Made by a program: the position numbers and the translations under genes | The notes under the pieces: model-generated | The model's database searches: none | What the model was told of the DNA's origin: nothing | What the model saw: only the letters and a program-made list of their open reading frames with translations | Assembly: GCA_029782365.1 (NCBI GenBank) | Contig: JAKOUW010000228.1 | Coordinates: forward strand, 1-64,000 | From: Chloroflexota bacterium | GTDB lineage: Bacteria > Chloroflexota > Anaerolineae > Anaerolineales > UBA4823 | Direction: 5' to 3' | Length of the DNA stretch: 64,000 bases | Shown: positions 32,282-41,342 of the stretch, piece by piece | How positions within the stretch are numbered: the first letter of the stretch is position 1 | Layout of the letters: the number at the start of each line of letters is the position of its first letter

Positions 32282-33871
32282 ATGCTGGCTGACCTATCCG
32301 CTCATCAAATTGCTGCGCTGGTGCACAGCCGCCAGGTTTCCGCCGCCGAAGTCACCGAAGCCGCCCTGGAGCGCATTCGAGCCGTGGATGGCAGGCCGGG
32401 CACCATACTCCCAGGTGAAATAACAGCCGAAGACAAAAGCCGGGTGCATGCCTTCATCACCCTGACCGCCGAACGGGCTCGCTTGCAAGCCGCCTCGATT
32501 GACCAAAAACTGGCCGCTGGTGAAGATCCCGGGCCGTTGGCGGGTGTGCCATTTACCGCCAAAGATATTTTTTGTGTGGAAGATACCCCTTCCACAGCCG
32601 CTTCGCGCATCCTGGCCAATTTCGTTGCGCCTTACACGGCAACGCCGGTGGCGAGGATGCAGGCGGCCGGCGCCGTTTTGTTAGGCAAAACCAACCTGGA
32701 TGAGTTTGCCTACGGCTCCTCCAGCGAATCATCCGCTTTTCAACCAGCGCCGCGCAACCCCTGGGATACGCGGCGTGTGCCCGGCGGCTCTTCTGGGGGC
32801 AGCGCGGCGGCAGTTGCCGCTGGTGAATGCGCCCTCTCGCTGGGCACAGACACAGCTGGTTCCATCCGCCAGCCGGCTGCTTTCTGCAGCGTGGTGGGTG
32901 TCAAGCCGACCTATGGGCGCGTCTCGCGTTACGGCCTGATCGCTTTCGGCTCATCATTGGATTGTCCTGGGCCGGTCGCCCGCAACATCACCGACGCCGC
33001 ACTGGCCCTCAACGCCATCGCCGGCGCCGATCCGCACGACAGCACTGCCGCCGCCGCACCTGTCCCCGATTACACGCATGGGTTAGAGAAAGGTGTGCGC
33101 GGCCTGCGCATTGGCCTTTCGCCCGAGTATTTCCGCATCATCTTCATAAACTCCGCAACTGGTGAGATCGACACCCAGCCCATCACCCCAGAAATCGAAA
33201 AAACCGTGCTCGAGGCGGCCAATGTTTACGCCAGCCTGGGCGCCGAAATTATCGAAAAAGTTCCTATGCCCCATACACGCTATGGGATCCCGGTGTATTT
33301 TGTCATCTCGCGCGTCGAAGCAGCCTCGAACCTGCACCGCTTTGATGGCGTCAAGTATGGTTACCGCACGCCGCAGGCGGTCGAAGATCTGAGCGCCATG
33401 TACCGCAAATCGCGCGGCCAGGCGTTCGGTCCACAGCCCAAACTGCGCATCTTGATGGGCATGTATGTCAGCGCCGCACAGTACTCTGCTCAGTATTACA
33501 ACCGCGCTCTCAAGGTGCGCACCTTGATTCGCCGTGATTTCGAGCAGGCCTTTGACCCCCAGGGAGCTTTCCGCCTGGATGCGCTGCTCACGCCGACAAC
33601 TCCGACCACGGCGTTCCCGATTGGAGATATCTACGGCGATTCGGTTTTGATGCAGTATGCCGACCAGTTCACAGTGCCAGCCAACCATGCCGGCACGCCA
33701 GGGCTTTCCCTGCCCGGCGGCTTTGACAGCCAGGGGCTCCCGATCGGCATTCAACTGCTCGGTCCCGATTTTTCCGAAGCGCGCCTGCTCCAGATCGGAC
33801 GGGCTTTCGAAATTGCCACCCAGTCTGCCGCCTGGCGTGCACACCGGCCAGCCTTGCTGGATCCGAGTTGA
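32282..33871 (+). CDS. gatA: Asp-tRNA(Asn)/Glu-tRNA(Gln) amidotransferase subunit A
   Basis: This 529-residue amidase provides ammonia from glutamine for the GatCAB complex. It has the Ser-Ser-Lys triad: Lys in PFTAKDIFC, then GGSSGGSAAAVAAGE and LGTDTAGSIRQPAAF. It is longer than the usual 480-490 residues. Extra segments lie near the N-terminus (GRPGTILPGEITAEDKSRV) and in the middle (IIFINSATGEIDTQPITPE). With gatB in the window the organism probably makes Asn-tRNA and/or Gln-tRNA by the indirect route. Confidence 0.93.
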   Translation: MLADLSAHQIAALVHSRQVSAAEVTEAALERIRAVDGRPGTILPGEITAEDKSRVHAFITLTAERARLQAASIDQKLAAGEDPGPLAGVPFTAKDIFCVEDTPSTAASRILANFVAPYTATPVARMQAAGAVLLGKTNLDEFAYGSSSESSAFQPAPRNPWDTRRVPGGSSGGSAAAVAAGECALSLGTDTAGSIRQPAAFCSVVGVKPTYGRVSRYGLIAFGSSLDCPGPVARNITDAALALNAIAGADPHDSTAAAAPVPDYTHGLEKGVRGLRIGLSPEYFRIIFINSATGEIDTQPITPEIEKTVLEAANVYASLGAEIIEKVPMPHTRYGIPVYFVISRVEAASNLHRFDGVKYGYRTPQAVEDLSAMYRKSRGQAFGPQPKLRILMGMYVSAAQYSAQYYNRALKVRTLIRRDFEQAFDPQGAFRLDALLTPTTPTTAFPIGDIYGDSVLMQYADQFTVPANHAGTPGLSLPGGFDSQGLPIGIQLLGPDFSEARLLQIGRAFEIATQSAAWRAHRPALLDPS

Positions 33872-33896
33872 TTATTTCTATTCATGGAGGAAGAGG

Positions 33897-34724
33897 ATGA
33901 AATTCTTAATTGCAGTTGATATGGAAGGCATTTCGGGTGTCACCAACTGGGACCAGGTGGATCCCAGTCACTCAGAATACCAGCGCTTCCGCCGCATCAT
34001 GACCGGCGATGTCAACGCCGCCGTTCGTGGGCTGCGTGAGCAAGGCGAATGTGAAATTGTAGTATCCGATGGGCATTGGAACGGCAGTAACATCCTGATT
34101 GAAGAGCTGGACCCGCGTGCAAGCTTGAATTCGGGCACCAACTCGCCTTTCAGCATGGTCGAAGGCATTGGGCCAGACGTGAACGGTGTTATTTTTATCG
34201 GCTATCATGCCCGGGCCGGCACGCAGCACGCCATGCTCGACCACACCTGGTCGAACAAATGCGTGGCCAATTTGTGGCTGAACGGCCGATTAGCCGGCGA
34301 GGTTGGCTTGAACGCTGCCCTGTGCGGGCATTTTGGTGCGCCAGTGCTGATGGTCAGCGGCGACCAGGCGGTGTGCGCCGAGGCGCGCGATTTGTTGGGG
34401 AACATCGAGACTGCCATGGTGAAAAAGTCTGTCAGCCGCTATGCCGCCGAATGCCTGCCGCTAGCCGAGTCGCAGAGCCTGATCCAGGCTGCCGCCGGGC
34501 GCGCCTACCGCCGCATGGCGGCGGGCCAGGCGCCAGCGCCGTTGAAGCTTCCCAAGCCGGTCATAGTGCGCCTGGAATTTCATTATTCAGAAATGGGTGA
34601 TGTGGCTGCCCGCCTGCCGGGGTCCAGCCGCATTGACGGGCGCACCATCGAGTTCAGCGCCCCAGACATGGCCGCCGCTTATACGGTCTTCCGCGCGGCC
34701 GTATCCCTGGCTCGTTCTGCCTGA
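33897..34724 (+). CDS. M55-family D-aminopeptidase
   Basis: This 275-residue metallopeptidase is of the DppA type, which releases D-amino acids from peptides. Zinc-binding motifs are IAVDMEGISG (Asp8, Glu10), VSDGHWNGSN (His60) and FIGYHARAGT, with AGEVGLNA further on. The ATG at 33897 follows GGAGGAAGAGG; the frame is open far upstream but only inside gatA. It sits between gatA and an AlkD-like gene, breaking up the gat genes. A role in recycling cell-wall peptides is the family expectation. Confidence 0.88.
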   Translation: MKFLIAVDMEGISGVTNWDQVDPSHSEYQRFRRIMTGDVNAAVRGLREQGECEIVVSDGHWNGSNILIEELDPRASLNSGTNSPFSMVEGIGPDVNGVIFIGYHARAGTQHAMLDHTWSNKCVANLWLNGRLAGEVGLNAALCGHFGAPVLMVSGDQAVCAEARDLLGNIETAMVKKSVSRYAAECLPLAESQSLIQAAAGRAYRRMAAGQAPAPLKLPKPVIVRLEFHYSEMGDVAARLPGSSRIDGRTIEFSAPDMAAAYTVFRAAVSLARSA

Positions 34725-34729
34725 GGCGT

Positions 34730-35404
34730 ATGACCAGCGAGGAGATCCTGGCTTGCCTGCGCAGCCTGGCCAATCCCGACAACGTGGCTGGCATGGCGCG
34801 CTACGGCATTAATCCTCACAATACGTTAGGCGTCTCGATACCCGCGCTGCGCACCCTGGCTAAACAGGCCGGGCGCAGCCAGGCGTTGGCCGAAGAATTG
34901 TGGGCTTCGCAGGTGCATGAAGCGCGCATTCTGGCCGCCTTCGTCGCCGAGCCGCTCCAGGTCAGCGAAGCGCTGATGGAGCGTTGGGTGCTGGATTTTG
35001 ACTCTTGGGACGTGTGCGACCAGGTGTGCAGCAATTTGTTCGACCGCACGCATCTCGCCTGGAAGAAAGCTGTCGAATGGTCGGCCCGCCCAGAAGAGTT
35101 TGTGCGCCGGGCCGGCTTTGTGCTGATGGCCGCCCTGGCCTGGCATGATAAGAAATCACCGGATGAGCAATTCATCCCCTTTTTCGAGCTGATGCTGGCC
35201 CAGGCGCAGGATGAGCGTAATTTTGTTAAGAAAGCCGTCAACTGGGCTCTGCGCGGCGTGGGCAAACGCAGCCTGCGCCTGAACGCTCTGGCAATCGAAA
35301 CCGCCCGCCAGATGCAAACCATTCCTTCCAAAGCGGCCCGCTGGATTGCCGGGGATGCGCTGCGTGAACTGACATCCGAAAAAATCCAATACCGCCTGCG
35401 CTGA
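34730..35404 (+). CDS. AlkD-like DNA alkylation repair HEAT-repeat protein
   Basis: This 224-residue all-helical protein belongs to the AlkD/DNA alkylation repair superfamily. Evidence is the order GVSIPALRTLAKQAG, ARILAAFVAEP, WVLDFDSWDVCDQVCSNLF and FVKKAVNWALRGVGKR. The DSWDVCD and KKAVNWALR motifs are the typical base-binding parts of AlkD-type DNA glycosylases. I expect removal of alkylated bases, but many relatives are uncharacterised. It starts 5 bp after the M55 gene. Confidence 0.85.
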   Translation: MTSEEILACLRSLANPDNVAGMARYGINPHNTLGVSIPALRTLAKQAGRSQALAEELWASQVHEARILAAFVAEPLQVSEALMERWVLDFDSWDVCDQVCSNLFDRTHLAWKKAVEWSARPEEFVRRAGFVLMAALAWHDKKSPDEQFIPFFELMLAQAQDERNFVKKAVNWALRGVGKRSLRLNALAIETARQMQTIPSKAARWIAGDALRELTSEKIQYRLR

Positions 35405-35443
35405 CGCAAACCAGACGGAGCGAGAGACCACGAGGAGATCAGC

Positions 35444-36877
35444 ATGACTGATTATGAAGTTGTCATCGGCCTGGAGACCCACATCCAGCTTAACACCACC
35501 ACCAAGATTTTTTGCGCCTGCAAAGCTGACTCCTGGTTCGATCCACCCAACACCAATATTTGCCCGGTTTGCACCGGCTTGCCAGGAGTGCTGCCAGTGT
35601 TAAACCGGGCTGTGGTAGAAAAAGGCGTCCTGCTGGCCGCGGCCATGCACGCTGAAATCCAACCAGTCTCGTATTTCGATCGTAAGAATTATTTCTATCC
35701 CGATCTGCCGAAGGGCTACCAGATCTCGCAGTATGATCGGCCCCTGGCGCGCGGCGGTTACCTGGATGTGCCCATGCCCAGCGGCGCTGTGCGTCGGGTG
35801 ACCATTCATAAGCTGCACCTGGAGGAGGACGCCGGCAAAACCAAGAATGAATACGGCCGGCGCCTCATCGACTTCAACCGCTGTGGCGTACCGCTGGTGG
35901 AAATGGTCACCGGCCCTGATTTGCGCTCGGCAGATGAAGCCGCCCAGTACCTGATCCGCCTGCGCCAACTCTTACGCTGGATTGGAATTTCGGAAGCCGA
36001 CATGGAAAAAGCGCATCTGCGCTGCGACGCCAATGTCTCTTTGCGCCCCACAGGGGCAACGTATCTTAACCCCAAAACGGAGATCAAGAACGTCAACTCG
36101 ATCGTCGCCGTGCGCGAGGCCATCACCAAAGAAGTTGAGCGCCAGACCAAAGAGTACGAAGCCGGCAACCGCATTCAGGCCTGGACATTGGAATGGGATG
36201 AAGACTCCGGCGTGCTGCGCAAGATGCGCTCCAAAGAAACTGAAGCCGATTACCGCTACTTCCGCGATCCCGACCTGCTGCCGCTGGTCATCAGCTCGGA
36301 ATGGAAAAGCCAAATCTTGAGCAACCTGCCCGAACTGCCTTTGGAGCGCAAAGCGCGCTTCGTGCTTTCCTACAGTTTGCCCGAATACGACGCCGATATC
36401 CTGACCGGCGAGCGCAGCCTGTCTGAGTACACCGAAGCCGCTGTCAAAGCGTACGGCGGCGACCCCAAGCGCATTTCAAACTGGTTGATGAACGATGTGC
36501 TGCGCATGCTAAACGATAAGGGCATCATGGCAGGCCAGTTACGCCTCACTCCCCAATACCTGGCCGAGATCGTCAGGCTGGTGGATTCCAACGCCATCAA
36601 TAATTCCACCGGTAAGGCCTTGCTCGAAAAAGTGGAGAACAGCGGCAGGGCACCGTCTGAGATCGTGCAAGCTGAAGGGCTGGCCAAAGTCAGCGACGCT
36701 GATGCCATCCGAATTGCCTGCGCCGAAGTGCTGGCCGAAAGCCCCGAACAGGTCGCCGCCTACAAAGGCGGTAAAGCCACCCTGATCGGCTGGTTTGTCG
36801 GCGGGGTGATGAAGAAAATGCGCGGCAAAGCCGACCCGCAGATGACGCGCACGCTGCTCGAAGAAATGCTGGAATAA
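35444..36877 (+). CDS. gatB: Asp-tRNA(Asn)/Glu-tRNA(Gln) amidotransferase subunit B
   Basis: This 477-residue subunit binds the mischarged tRNA and activates its carboxylate. Start YEVVIGLETHIQLNT, zinc-binding CACKADSW ... CPVCTGLPG, then LHLEEDAGK and EADYRYFRDPDL are all standard GatB features. The C-terminal YqeY-like tail (GKALLEKVENSG and on) is complete. CGAGGAGATCAGC precedes the ATG. It is split from gatCA by two unrelated genes. Confidence 0.95.
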   Translation: MTDYEVVIGLETHIQLNTTTKIFCACKADSWFDPPNTNICPVCTGLPGVLPVLNRAVVEKGVLLAAAMHAEIQPVSYFDRKNYFYPDLPKGYQISQYDRPLARGGYLDVPMPSGAVRRVTIHKLHLEEDAGKTKNEYGRRLIDFNRCGVPLVEMVTGPDLRSADEAAQYLIRLRQLLRWIGISEADMEKAHLRCDANVSLRPTGATYLNPKTEIKNVNSIVAVREAITKEVERQTKEYEAGNRIQAWTLEWDEDSGVLRKMRSKETEADYRYFRDPDLLPLVISSEWKSQILSNLPELPLERKARFVLSYSLPEYDADILTGERSLSEYTEAAVKAYGGDPKRISNWLMNDVLRMLNDKGIMAGQLRLTPQYLAEIVRLVDSNAINNSTGKALLEKVENSGRAPSEIVQAEGLAKVSDADAIRIACAEVLAESPEQVAAYKGGKATLIGWFVGGVMKKMRGKADPQMTRTLLEEMLE

Positions 36878-36884
36878 GTCTTGA

Positions 36885-37595
36885 GTGCCAGATCTTCCAG
36901 TCAAAGCCATGCACACTTACTCCGCCAGGGTCCGTGAGGTCCGCCTAGACAGCCTGGGAGAGGTCCAGGCCTGGTTAGACTGCCCGCCCCAGGCTGTTCC
37001 CGGGCCAGGCCAGTATATCCAGGCGCGCCTGTTCAGCGGCCCACAAACGGCGTTAGCCGCCATCTTGTTCCCCGCCGGGCTTGCCGAGCGCGGCTTTTGG
37101 GCGGCGGCTCCCTTTCCCGCATCCTGGCTGCCGGGCGCTGACCTACAAGTAAGCGGCCCGTTGGGCAAAGGCTTCCATATGCCGTCTCCGATTCGCCGGG
37201 TGGCGCTGGCCGGGCTGAGCACTCACCTCGACCATTTGATGCCGTTGGTAGAGCAGGCACTGGCGGACCAGGCGGATGTCGCTGTTTTTTGCGACCTGCC
37301 GGCGCCCACCCTGCCTGCCAGCGTTGAGATCAATCCACTGCGCCTGCTGGCAGATGCTCTGGCCTGGGCCGATTACCTGGCGCTCGAAGTATCCCTAGCG
37401 CAGGTTGAGCGCCTGTCTTCTTTGCTCGGCCTGAGACCTGGCTTTTATCTGCCCTGCCCCGGGCAGGCGCTCATCTTGAGCCCCATGCCTTGCAGCGGCC
37501 TGGCCGACTGCGGCGCGTGCGCAGTGCTGGCCAGGCGCGGTTGGAGACAGGTTTGTTCGGAGGGGCCAGTTTTTCAAATACAGGAGTTGATCTAA
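36885..37595 (+). CDS. PyrK-like iron-sulfur/flavin electron-transfer protein, diverged
   Basis: The product has 236 residues. The C-terminus carries four cysteines in the PyrK arrangement (MPCSGLADCGACAVLARRG, then VCSEGPVFQ), as in the [2Fe-2S] site of dihydroorotate dehydrogenase electron-transfer subunits. LQVSGPLGKGFHMP matches the family's GPLG-NGF element. The usual FAD motif (RPFS type) is not recognisable, and the NAD-binding half is short. Together with the PyrD-like gene at 38374 it may be a redox pair, with a PIG-L gene between them. The start could be GTG 36885 or ATG 36909. Confidence 0.7.
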   Translation: MPDLPVKAMHTYSARVREVRLDSLGEVQAWLDCPPQAVPGPGQYIQARLFSGPQTALAAILFPAGLAERGFWAAAPFPASWLPGADLQVSGPLGKGFHMPSPIRRVALAGLSTHLDHLMPLVEQALADQADVAVFCDLPAPTLPASVEINPLRLLADALAWADYLALEVSLAQVERLSSLLGLRPGFYLPCPGQALILSPMPCSGLADCGACAVLARRGWRQVCSEGPVFQIQELI

Positions 37596-37601
37596 ATCGC
37601 A

Positions 37602-38381
37602 ATGAACATCCTGGCTTTTTTTGCTCATCCCGATGACGAAACCATGCTGATCGGCGGCACACTGGCTCTGCTGGCTGGCCTTGGCGCGCATGTCCATTAT
37701 CTGTGCGCCACGCGCGGTGAAGGCGGCGAAGTCGGCGATCCCGCGCTGTGTGAGCGTTCTCGCCTGGGCGAGGTGCGTGAGCAAGAGCTGGTTTGCGCCG
37801 TCCGCGTCTTGCGCGGGCGCAGTCTGACTTTTCTGGACTACATTGACCCGACGGTCGGCCCGGACAACGCATTGTATCCCTACACCGACAACCTGACCAT
37901 GTTGGCCGGGCAGGTAGCCGCCAGCATACGCCAGTTCGAGATCGACGTGGTGATCACCCACGGCTCCAACGGCGAGTACGGCCACCCTGCCCACGTGCTG
38001 ACTCACCAGGCGGCCCAATTAGCTGCACGCTCTTTCGCCGACCAATCGAAGTTCAAGCCGCGCCTGTACACTGTGGCCGCCGCTTACCCAGGCCATCCCC
38101 GGCCGCGCCTGGCCAACGCCAGCGACAAGGCCCACCTGGTGCTCGATGTCCGACCGACCTTAGTAGAGAAAACCAGCGCTGCCCTGTGCCATGCCACCCA
38201 ACACGCTCTGTTTGTACGCCGCCCATCCGCCGAAGCCGGGCGGCGGTTGAGCGTGCCGGAGGTGATCCTGTCAGAAGAAAGCCTGCACCGGGCTTACCCG
38301 GCTGTCAAAGGCCGGCCGGAGGACAGCCTGGTGCGCCTTCTGCGCGGCTACCGTAAAACACGCCAACAAGACGATGCCTAA
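37602..38381 (+). CDS. PIG-L family deacetylase
   Basis: This 259-residue zinc hydrolase has FFAHPDDETMLIGGTLALL at the N-terminus and THGSNGEYGHPAHVLTH near 127. Both are the zinc and catalytic motifs of the LmbE/PIG-L family, which removes N-acetyl groups from glucosamine-type substrates. The substrate is not evident. It lies 6 bp after the PyrK-like gene and overlaps the PyrD-like gene by 8 bp, so the three are co-expressed. Confidence 0.9.
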   Translation: MNILAFFAHPDDETMLIGGTLALLAGLGAHVHYLCATRGEGGEVGDPALCERSRLGEVREQELVCAVRVLRGRSLTFLDYIDPTVGPDNALYPYTDNLTMLAGQVAASIRQFEIDVVITHGSNGEYGHPAHVLTHQAAQLAARSFADQSKFKPRLYTVAAAYPGHPRPRLANASDKAHLVLDVRPTLVEKTSAALCHATQHALFVRRPSAEAGRRLSVPEVILSEESLHRAYPAVKGRPEDSLVRLLRGYRKTRQQDDA

Positions 38382-39108
38382 GATTGATTTTGGCTTCACC
38401 ACGCCGTACCTGAATGCCGCCGGCAGCCTGGGATTCCTGCCGCGGCGCGATTTGCCTTCGGTTTGGCCGCTATTGGGCGCTTTTGTGACCAACCCGCTCA
38501 GCCTGCGGCCGCGCACTCCCAGCCAGGGGACACGTTTCATGGAGTACCCGGGCGGCTTTTTATTGCACACCGGTTACCCCAATCCAGGACTGAGGACGGC
38601 TGTGCGGCGCTGGTCGGCTGCCTGGAATCGCTCGCCCCTGCCGGTGATCGTTCATTTATTGGTGCAAAGCCCGCAGGAAGCGGCGGCGGCGGCTGTGCAG
38701 ATAGAACGCCTGGAAAACATCATCGGCATGGAGCTGGGGCTGGCGCCTGGCGTGGGCAAAGCGGAAGCACAGGCGTTTGTTCAGGCGGCTGCCGGTGAGA
38801 AGATGCTGATCGTGCGCTTGCCTTTCGAACAGGTTCTAGAGCTGGCCCCTGTCGCCGTCTCAGCCGGGGCGGCTGCGGTCAGCCTGGGCGCCCCGCGCGG
38901 TGCGCTGCCCGACCTGGCGGGCGGGTTGGTGGAAGGCCGCCTGTATGGGCCGGGCATTTACCCCCAGGCGCTGCAGCGGGTGCGCGAGCTGGCGCGCCTG
39001 GAAATCCCTTTCGTGGCAGCCGGCGGGGTATACAACCTGGCGCAGGCTCAGGTTATGTTGGAGGCGGGCGCCAGCGCAGTGCAGTTGGACAGCTTCTTTT
39101 GGGCTTGA
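38374..39108 (+). CDS. Dihydroorotate dehydrogenase-like TIM-barrel protein, diverged
   Basis: This 244-residue protein has the PyrD N-terminal pattern (TTPYLNAAGSLGF) and the positions of the phosphate/substrate loop (TNPLSLRPRTPSQGTRF). The FMN-site end IPFVAAGGVYNLAQAQ and LEAGASAVQLDS is also present. Compared with normal PyrD (about 300 residues) it is short. It lacks the SCPN element of the catalytic region, and the LNAIGLQNPG loop is replaced by LLHTGYPNPG. It may be an FMN protein with a changed substrate. Its last 61 bp overlap the end of the radical SAM gene on the other strand. Confidence 0.7.
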   Translation: MPKIDFGFTTPYLNAAGSLGFLPRRDLPSVWPLLGAFVTNPLSLRPRTPSQGTRFMEYPGGFLLHTGYPNPGLRTAVRRWSAAWNRSPLPVIVHLLVQSPQEAAAAAVQIERLENIIGMELGLAPGVGKAEAQAFVQAAAGEKMLIVRLPFEQVLELAPVAVSAGAAAVSLGAPRGALPDLAGGLVEGRLYGPGIYPQALQRVRELARLEIPFVAAGGVYNLAQAQVMLEAGASAVQLDSFFWA

Positions 39109-39863
39109 TGGGAGATCGCGTTGGCGCTGGTCAACAGGTATTGTGTGCTGAGAGTACCATCGGCAAACAAGTTCAACGACCGGCTCTCGGAGAGGGCAAA
39201 ATCCCACAAAGTCACTTCCATCCCCTGCCAGTCGAAAACCGGGTTGCCGCGGTAACTGCCGCGTGCTTCCCACCCAAGCGCCGCCGGGTCAAACCAAGCG
39301 TTCCATGAACGCCGGTCGCCGTAGAGTTTACGCAGCGCTACGCGGCGGACGCCAAGCTCCTGGCAGCGCTGCAGGTAGGCTCCCATCTGCGGCGCATTGT
39401 TCTCATCCACCAGGCAGGATAATTTCACCGGTATACGTGCTCGAGTCAAGATGCCTTCCAGGTCAGGCGGGCGCGGCACACCCATCATTCGGATATACAC
39501 ATCCGGATCGAAGCTGGGGAAAGAGATGGCGGCGCGGTCATATTGGTTGAAAAGAGCTATTTTGTGCAGCGCCTGGCGCCCGTTAGTGTGCAGAGAAAAT
39601 TGCACCTCCGGCGGCAGGCGCTGGCGCAGATCGGCCAGCAGGCGCGCCTCGAAGAGGTACAACTGCGGGTCGGTGTTGCTGCCGGTGAAGATCACCTGCG
39701 GTATGCGCTCCTGCCAGATGGCCTCCACCCACTTATCCAGGCCGGGCAGCGGGTAGCGGTCCAGGTTCGGCTGGTTCAATTTTCGGTCAATTTGCTGCCC
39801 AATGCAAAAGTAGCAGCGGGCGCTGCATGGCCCGGCAAATAACAGGTTGGCGAAGTCATACAT
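39048..39863 (-). CDS. Radical SAM protein of unknown substrate
   Basis: The 271-residue product carries the radical SAM iron-sulfur motif CSARCYFC (Cys13, Cys17, Cys20), then VIFTGSNTDPQLY and FSLHTNGRQALHK in the barrel. It is the second gene of a two-gene reverse operon, 4 bp after the HemW-like gene. The C-terminal 20 codons overlap the convergent PyrD-like gene. No additional cluster motif is visible. The substrate is unknown. Confidence 0.82.
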   Translation of the reverse strand: MYDFANLLFAGPCSARCYFCIGQQIDRKLNQPNLDRYPLPGLDKWVEAIWQERIPQVIFTGSNTDPQLYLFEARLLADLRQRLPPEVQFSLHTNGRQALHKIALFNQYDRAAISFPSFDPDVYIRMMGVPRPPDLEGILTRARIPVKLSCLVDENNAPQMGAYLQRCQELGVRRVALRKLYGDRRSWNAWFDPAALGWEARGSYRGNPVFDWQGMEVTLWDFALSESRSLNLFADGTLSTQYLLTSANAISHQAQKKLSNCTALAPASNIT

Positions 39864-39867
39864 CGCT

Positions 39868-41331
39868 TTACTCCGCTGGCTGGGTCTGGAGCGGTATACC
39901 GCTCAACGACGGAATGACAAAGACCGGGGCGGCGCTCAGTTCCAGCAGATGCTGTTTGACTGCTCCGGCGTAAAACAAGGCGATCACACCGTTGTAGCCC
40001 TGCACACCGGCAGAGGTCAGGCGCAGGCTGCACGGCGCGCCATCGTGACCAGGGATGTAGTGCATCAGGCCCTGCCCCAGCACGAACGCCACTTCGGCCG
40101 GAAAAGCCTGCGCCAGACTCAGGCCAAACTTCTGCCGGAAGGCAGGCAGGTTCACTTCGCCAAAATAAAAGGAGACCGCAATCATCTTGGCCATGGCCGC
40201 TTCCAATGACAGATGGTAGAGGTCTTGCAGCGGCAGCAAATCCTGTTCCACCTGCGCCCGGTAATGTTCCATGCGCTTTTCCGCCGCGCCCGAGTTATAA
40301 GCCAGGGTGTGCTGGGTAAGCGACTGCGCCCCCAACCCCAGGCCCAGGTAAGGCCGGCCTTTGATCACCCGTTCAGTGAGATAATCGCTGGTGCCCACAT
40401 CGCCGGCCAGGCGGCTGAAGGTGTTCTTGCCGGGTGTGGCAAAATAACCCGCCGCCAGCAGCATATCCTTGGCCAGTTCGGCCTGGGCGTTGACTTCTCC
40501 CAGACTGACATTCTTTGCCTGGGCAGCGATCCGGGTGCCTTTATAGCGGGTGCGATAGAGAGTGATGTAATCGGGCGCCAGGAAGATGACATGTTCCAGG
40601 GTGGCCTGCAGGCCAGTCAGCGACTGGTGGGCAAAGCCATACATGATATCGACGTTGAAGCGCCGGAAGCCAGCCCTGCGGATTGCCTCGGCTGCCGCCA
40701 GGTTGTAGCTGACACTGGTGGCGCTGCGCCCAACCTCCTGCAGCAGGCGCGGGTTGATAGTTTGCACGCCCATGCTGATGCGCCGGATGCCCAGGTCGTA
40801 GTAGCCGCGCATTTTTTCCGGCTGCTGGGCGGCGATCTTGGGCGTGGTCTCAATACTGATCGCCACCCCCTGTGGCAGTTGAAAGCTGTCGCGGACGGCC
40901 TCCAGCAGGCGCTCGATGTTCTGCAGGCTGGCTACGGAAGGTGTGCCGCCGCCGATATCAAAGCCGACCAGTCGTTTGTGCGTGGTGCCCAGCGCCTGGC
41001 GGTAAGCAGCGATTTCTTTCAACAATAAGTCAAAATACAGGTTTTCCGATGAGTGGATCAGCGCCGGGTCAACCACGGTGTACTCGCAAAAGCCGCAGCG
41101 CGCTTCGCAAAACGGGATATGAACGTACAACCCCAGGCGGTCGATCTGCTCCCAGTCCTGCGGAGCGGTTTGCTGGACCAGAGCGCGCGGCACACGATAC
41201 GGGCGCATGGTGGTCAGGTGAGCGATGGGGTATGCGGTGTTGGCGATGTGGTGCTGGTCGAGCCCGGCGGCGAACACCTCGGCGGGGTCAAATTTCTGCC
41301 GGTCGACAGGGGCGGTCAGGTTCCAGTTCAT
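39868..41331 (-). CDS. HemW-like radical SAM protein
   Basis: This 487-residue radical SAM protein has VHIPFCEARCGFC (Cys75, Cys79, Cys82), FDIGGGTPSV, RISMGVQTIN and FNVDIMYGFAHQS. This is the order of coproporphyrinogen III oxidase-like (HemW) enzymes. It is about 100 residues longer than HemW, with an N-terminal extension of about 60 residues and an extended C-terminus. HemW proteins are haem chaperones, but this branch may do something else. It begins after AAGGAG and is controlled by a perfect promoter with two dyads, which suggests tight induction. It is co-transcribed with the next radical SAM gene. Confidence 0.88.
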   Translation of the reverse strand: MNWNLTAPVDRQKFDPAEVFAAGLDQHHIANTAYPIAHLTTMRPYRVPRALVQQTAPQDWEQIDRLGLYVHIPFCEARCGFCEYTVVDPALIHSSENLYFDLLLKEIAAYRQALGTTHKRLVGFDIGGGTPSVASLQNIERLLEAVRDSFQLPQGVAISIETTPKIAAQQPEKMRGYYDLGIRRISMGVQTINPRLLQEVGRSATSVSYNLAAAEAIRRAGFRRFNVDIMYGFAHQSLTGLQATLEHVIFLAPDYITLYRTRYKGTRIAAQAKNVSLGEVNAQAELAKDMLLAAGYFATPGKNTFSRLAGDVGTSDYLTERVIKGRPYLGLGLGAQSLTQHTLAYNSGAAEKRMEHYRAQVEQDLLPLQDLYHLSLEAAMAKMIAVSFYFGEVNLPAFRQKFGLSLAQAFPAEVAFVLGQGLMHYIPGHDGAPCSLRLTSAGVQGYNGVIALFYAGAVKQHLLELSAAPVFVIPSLSGIPLQTQPAE

Positions 41332-41342
41332 AGCGGTCTCCT

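Noticed and set aside
33083..33844. 253-codon reverse frame inside gatA
   Set aside because: It is antisense to the amidase domain with intact catalytic residues.
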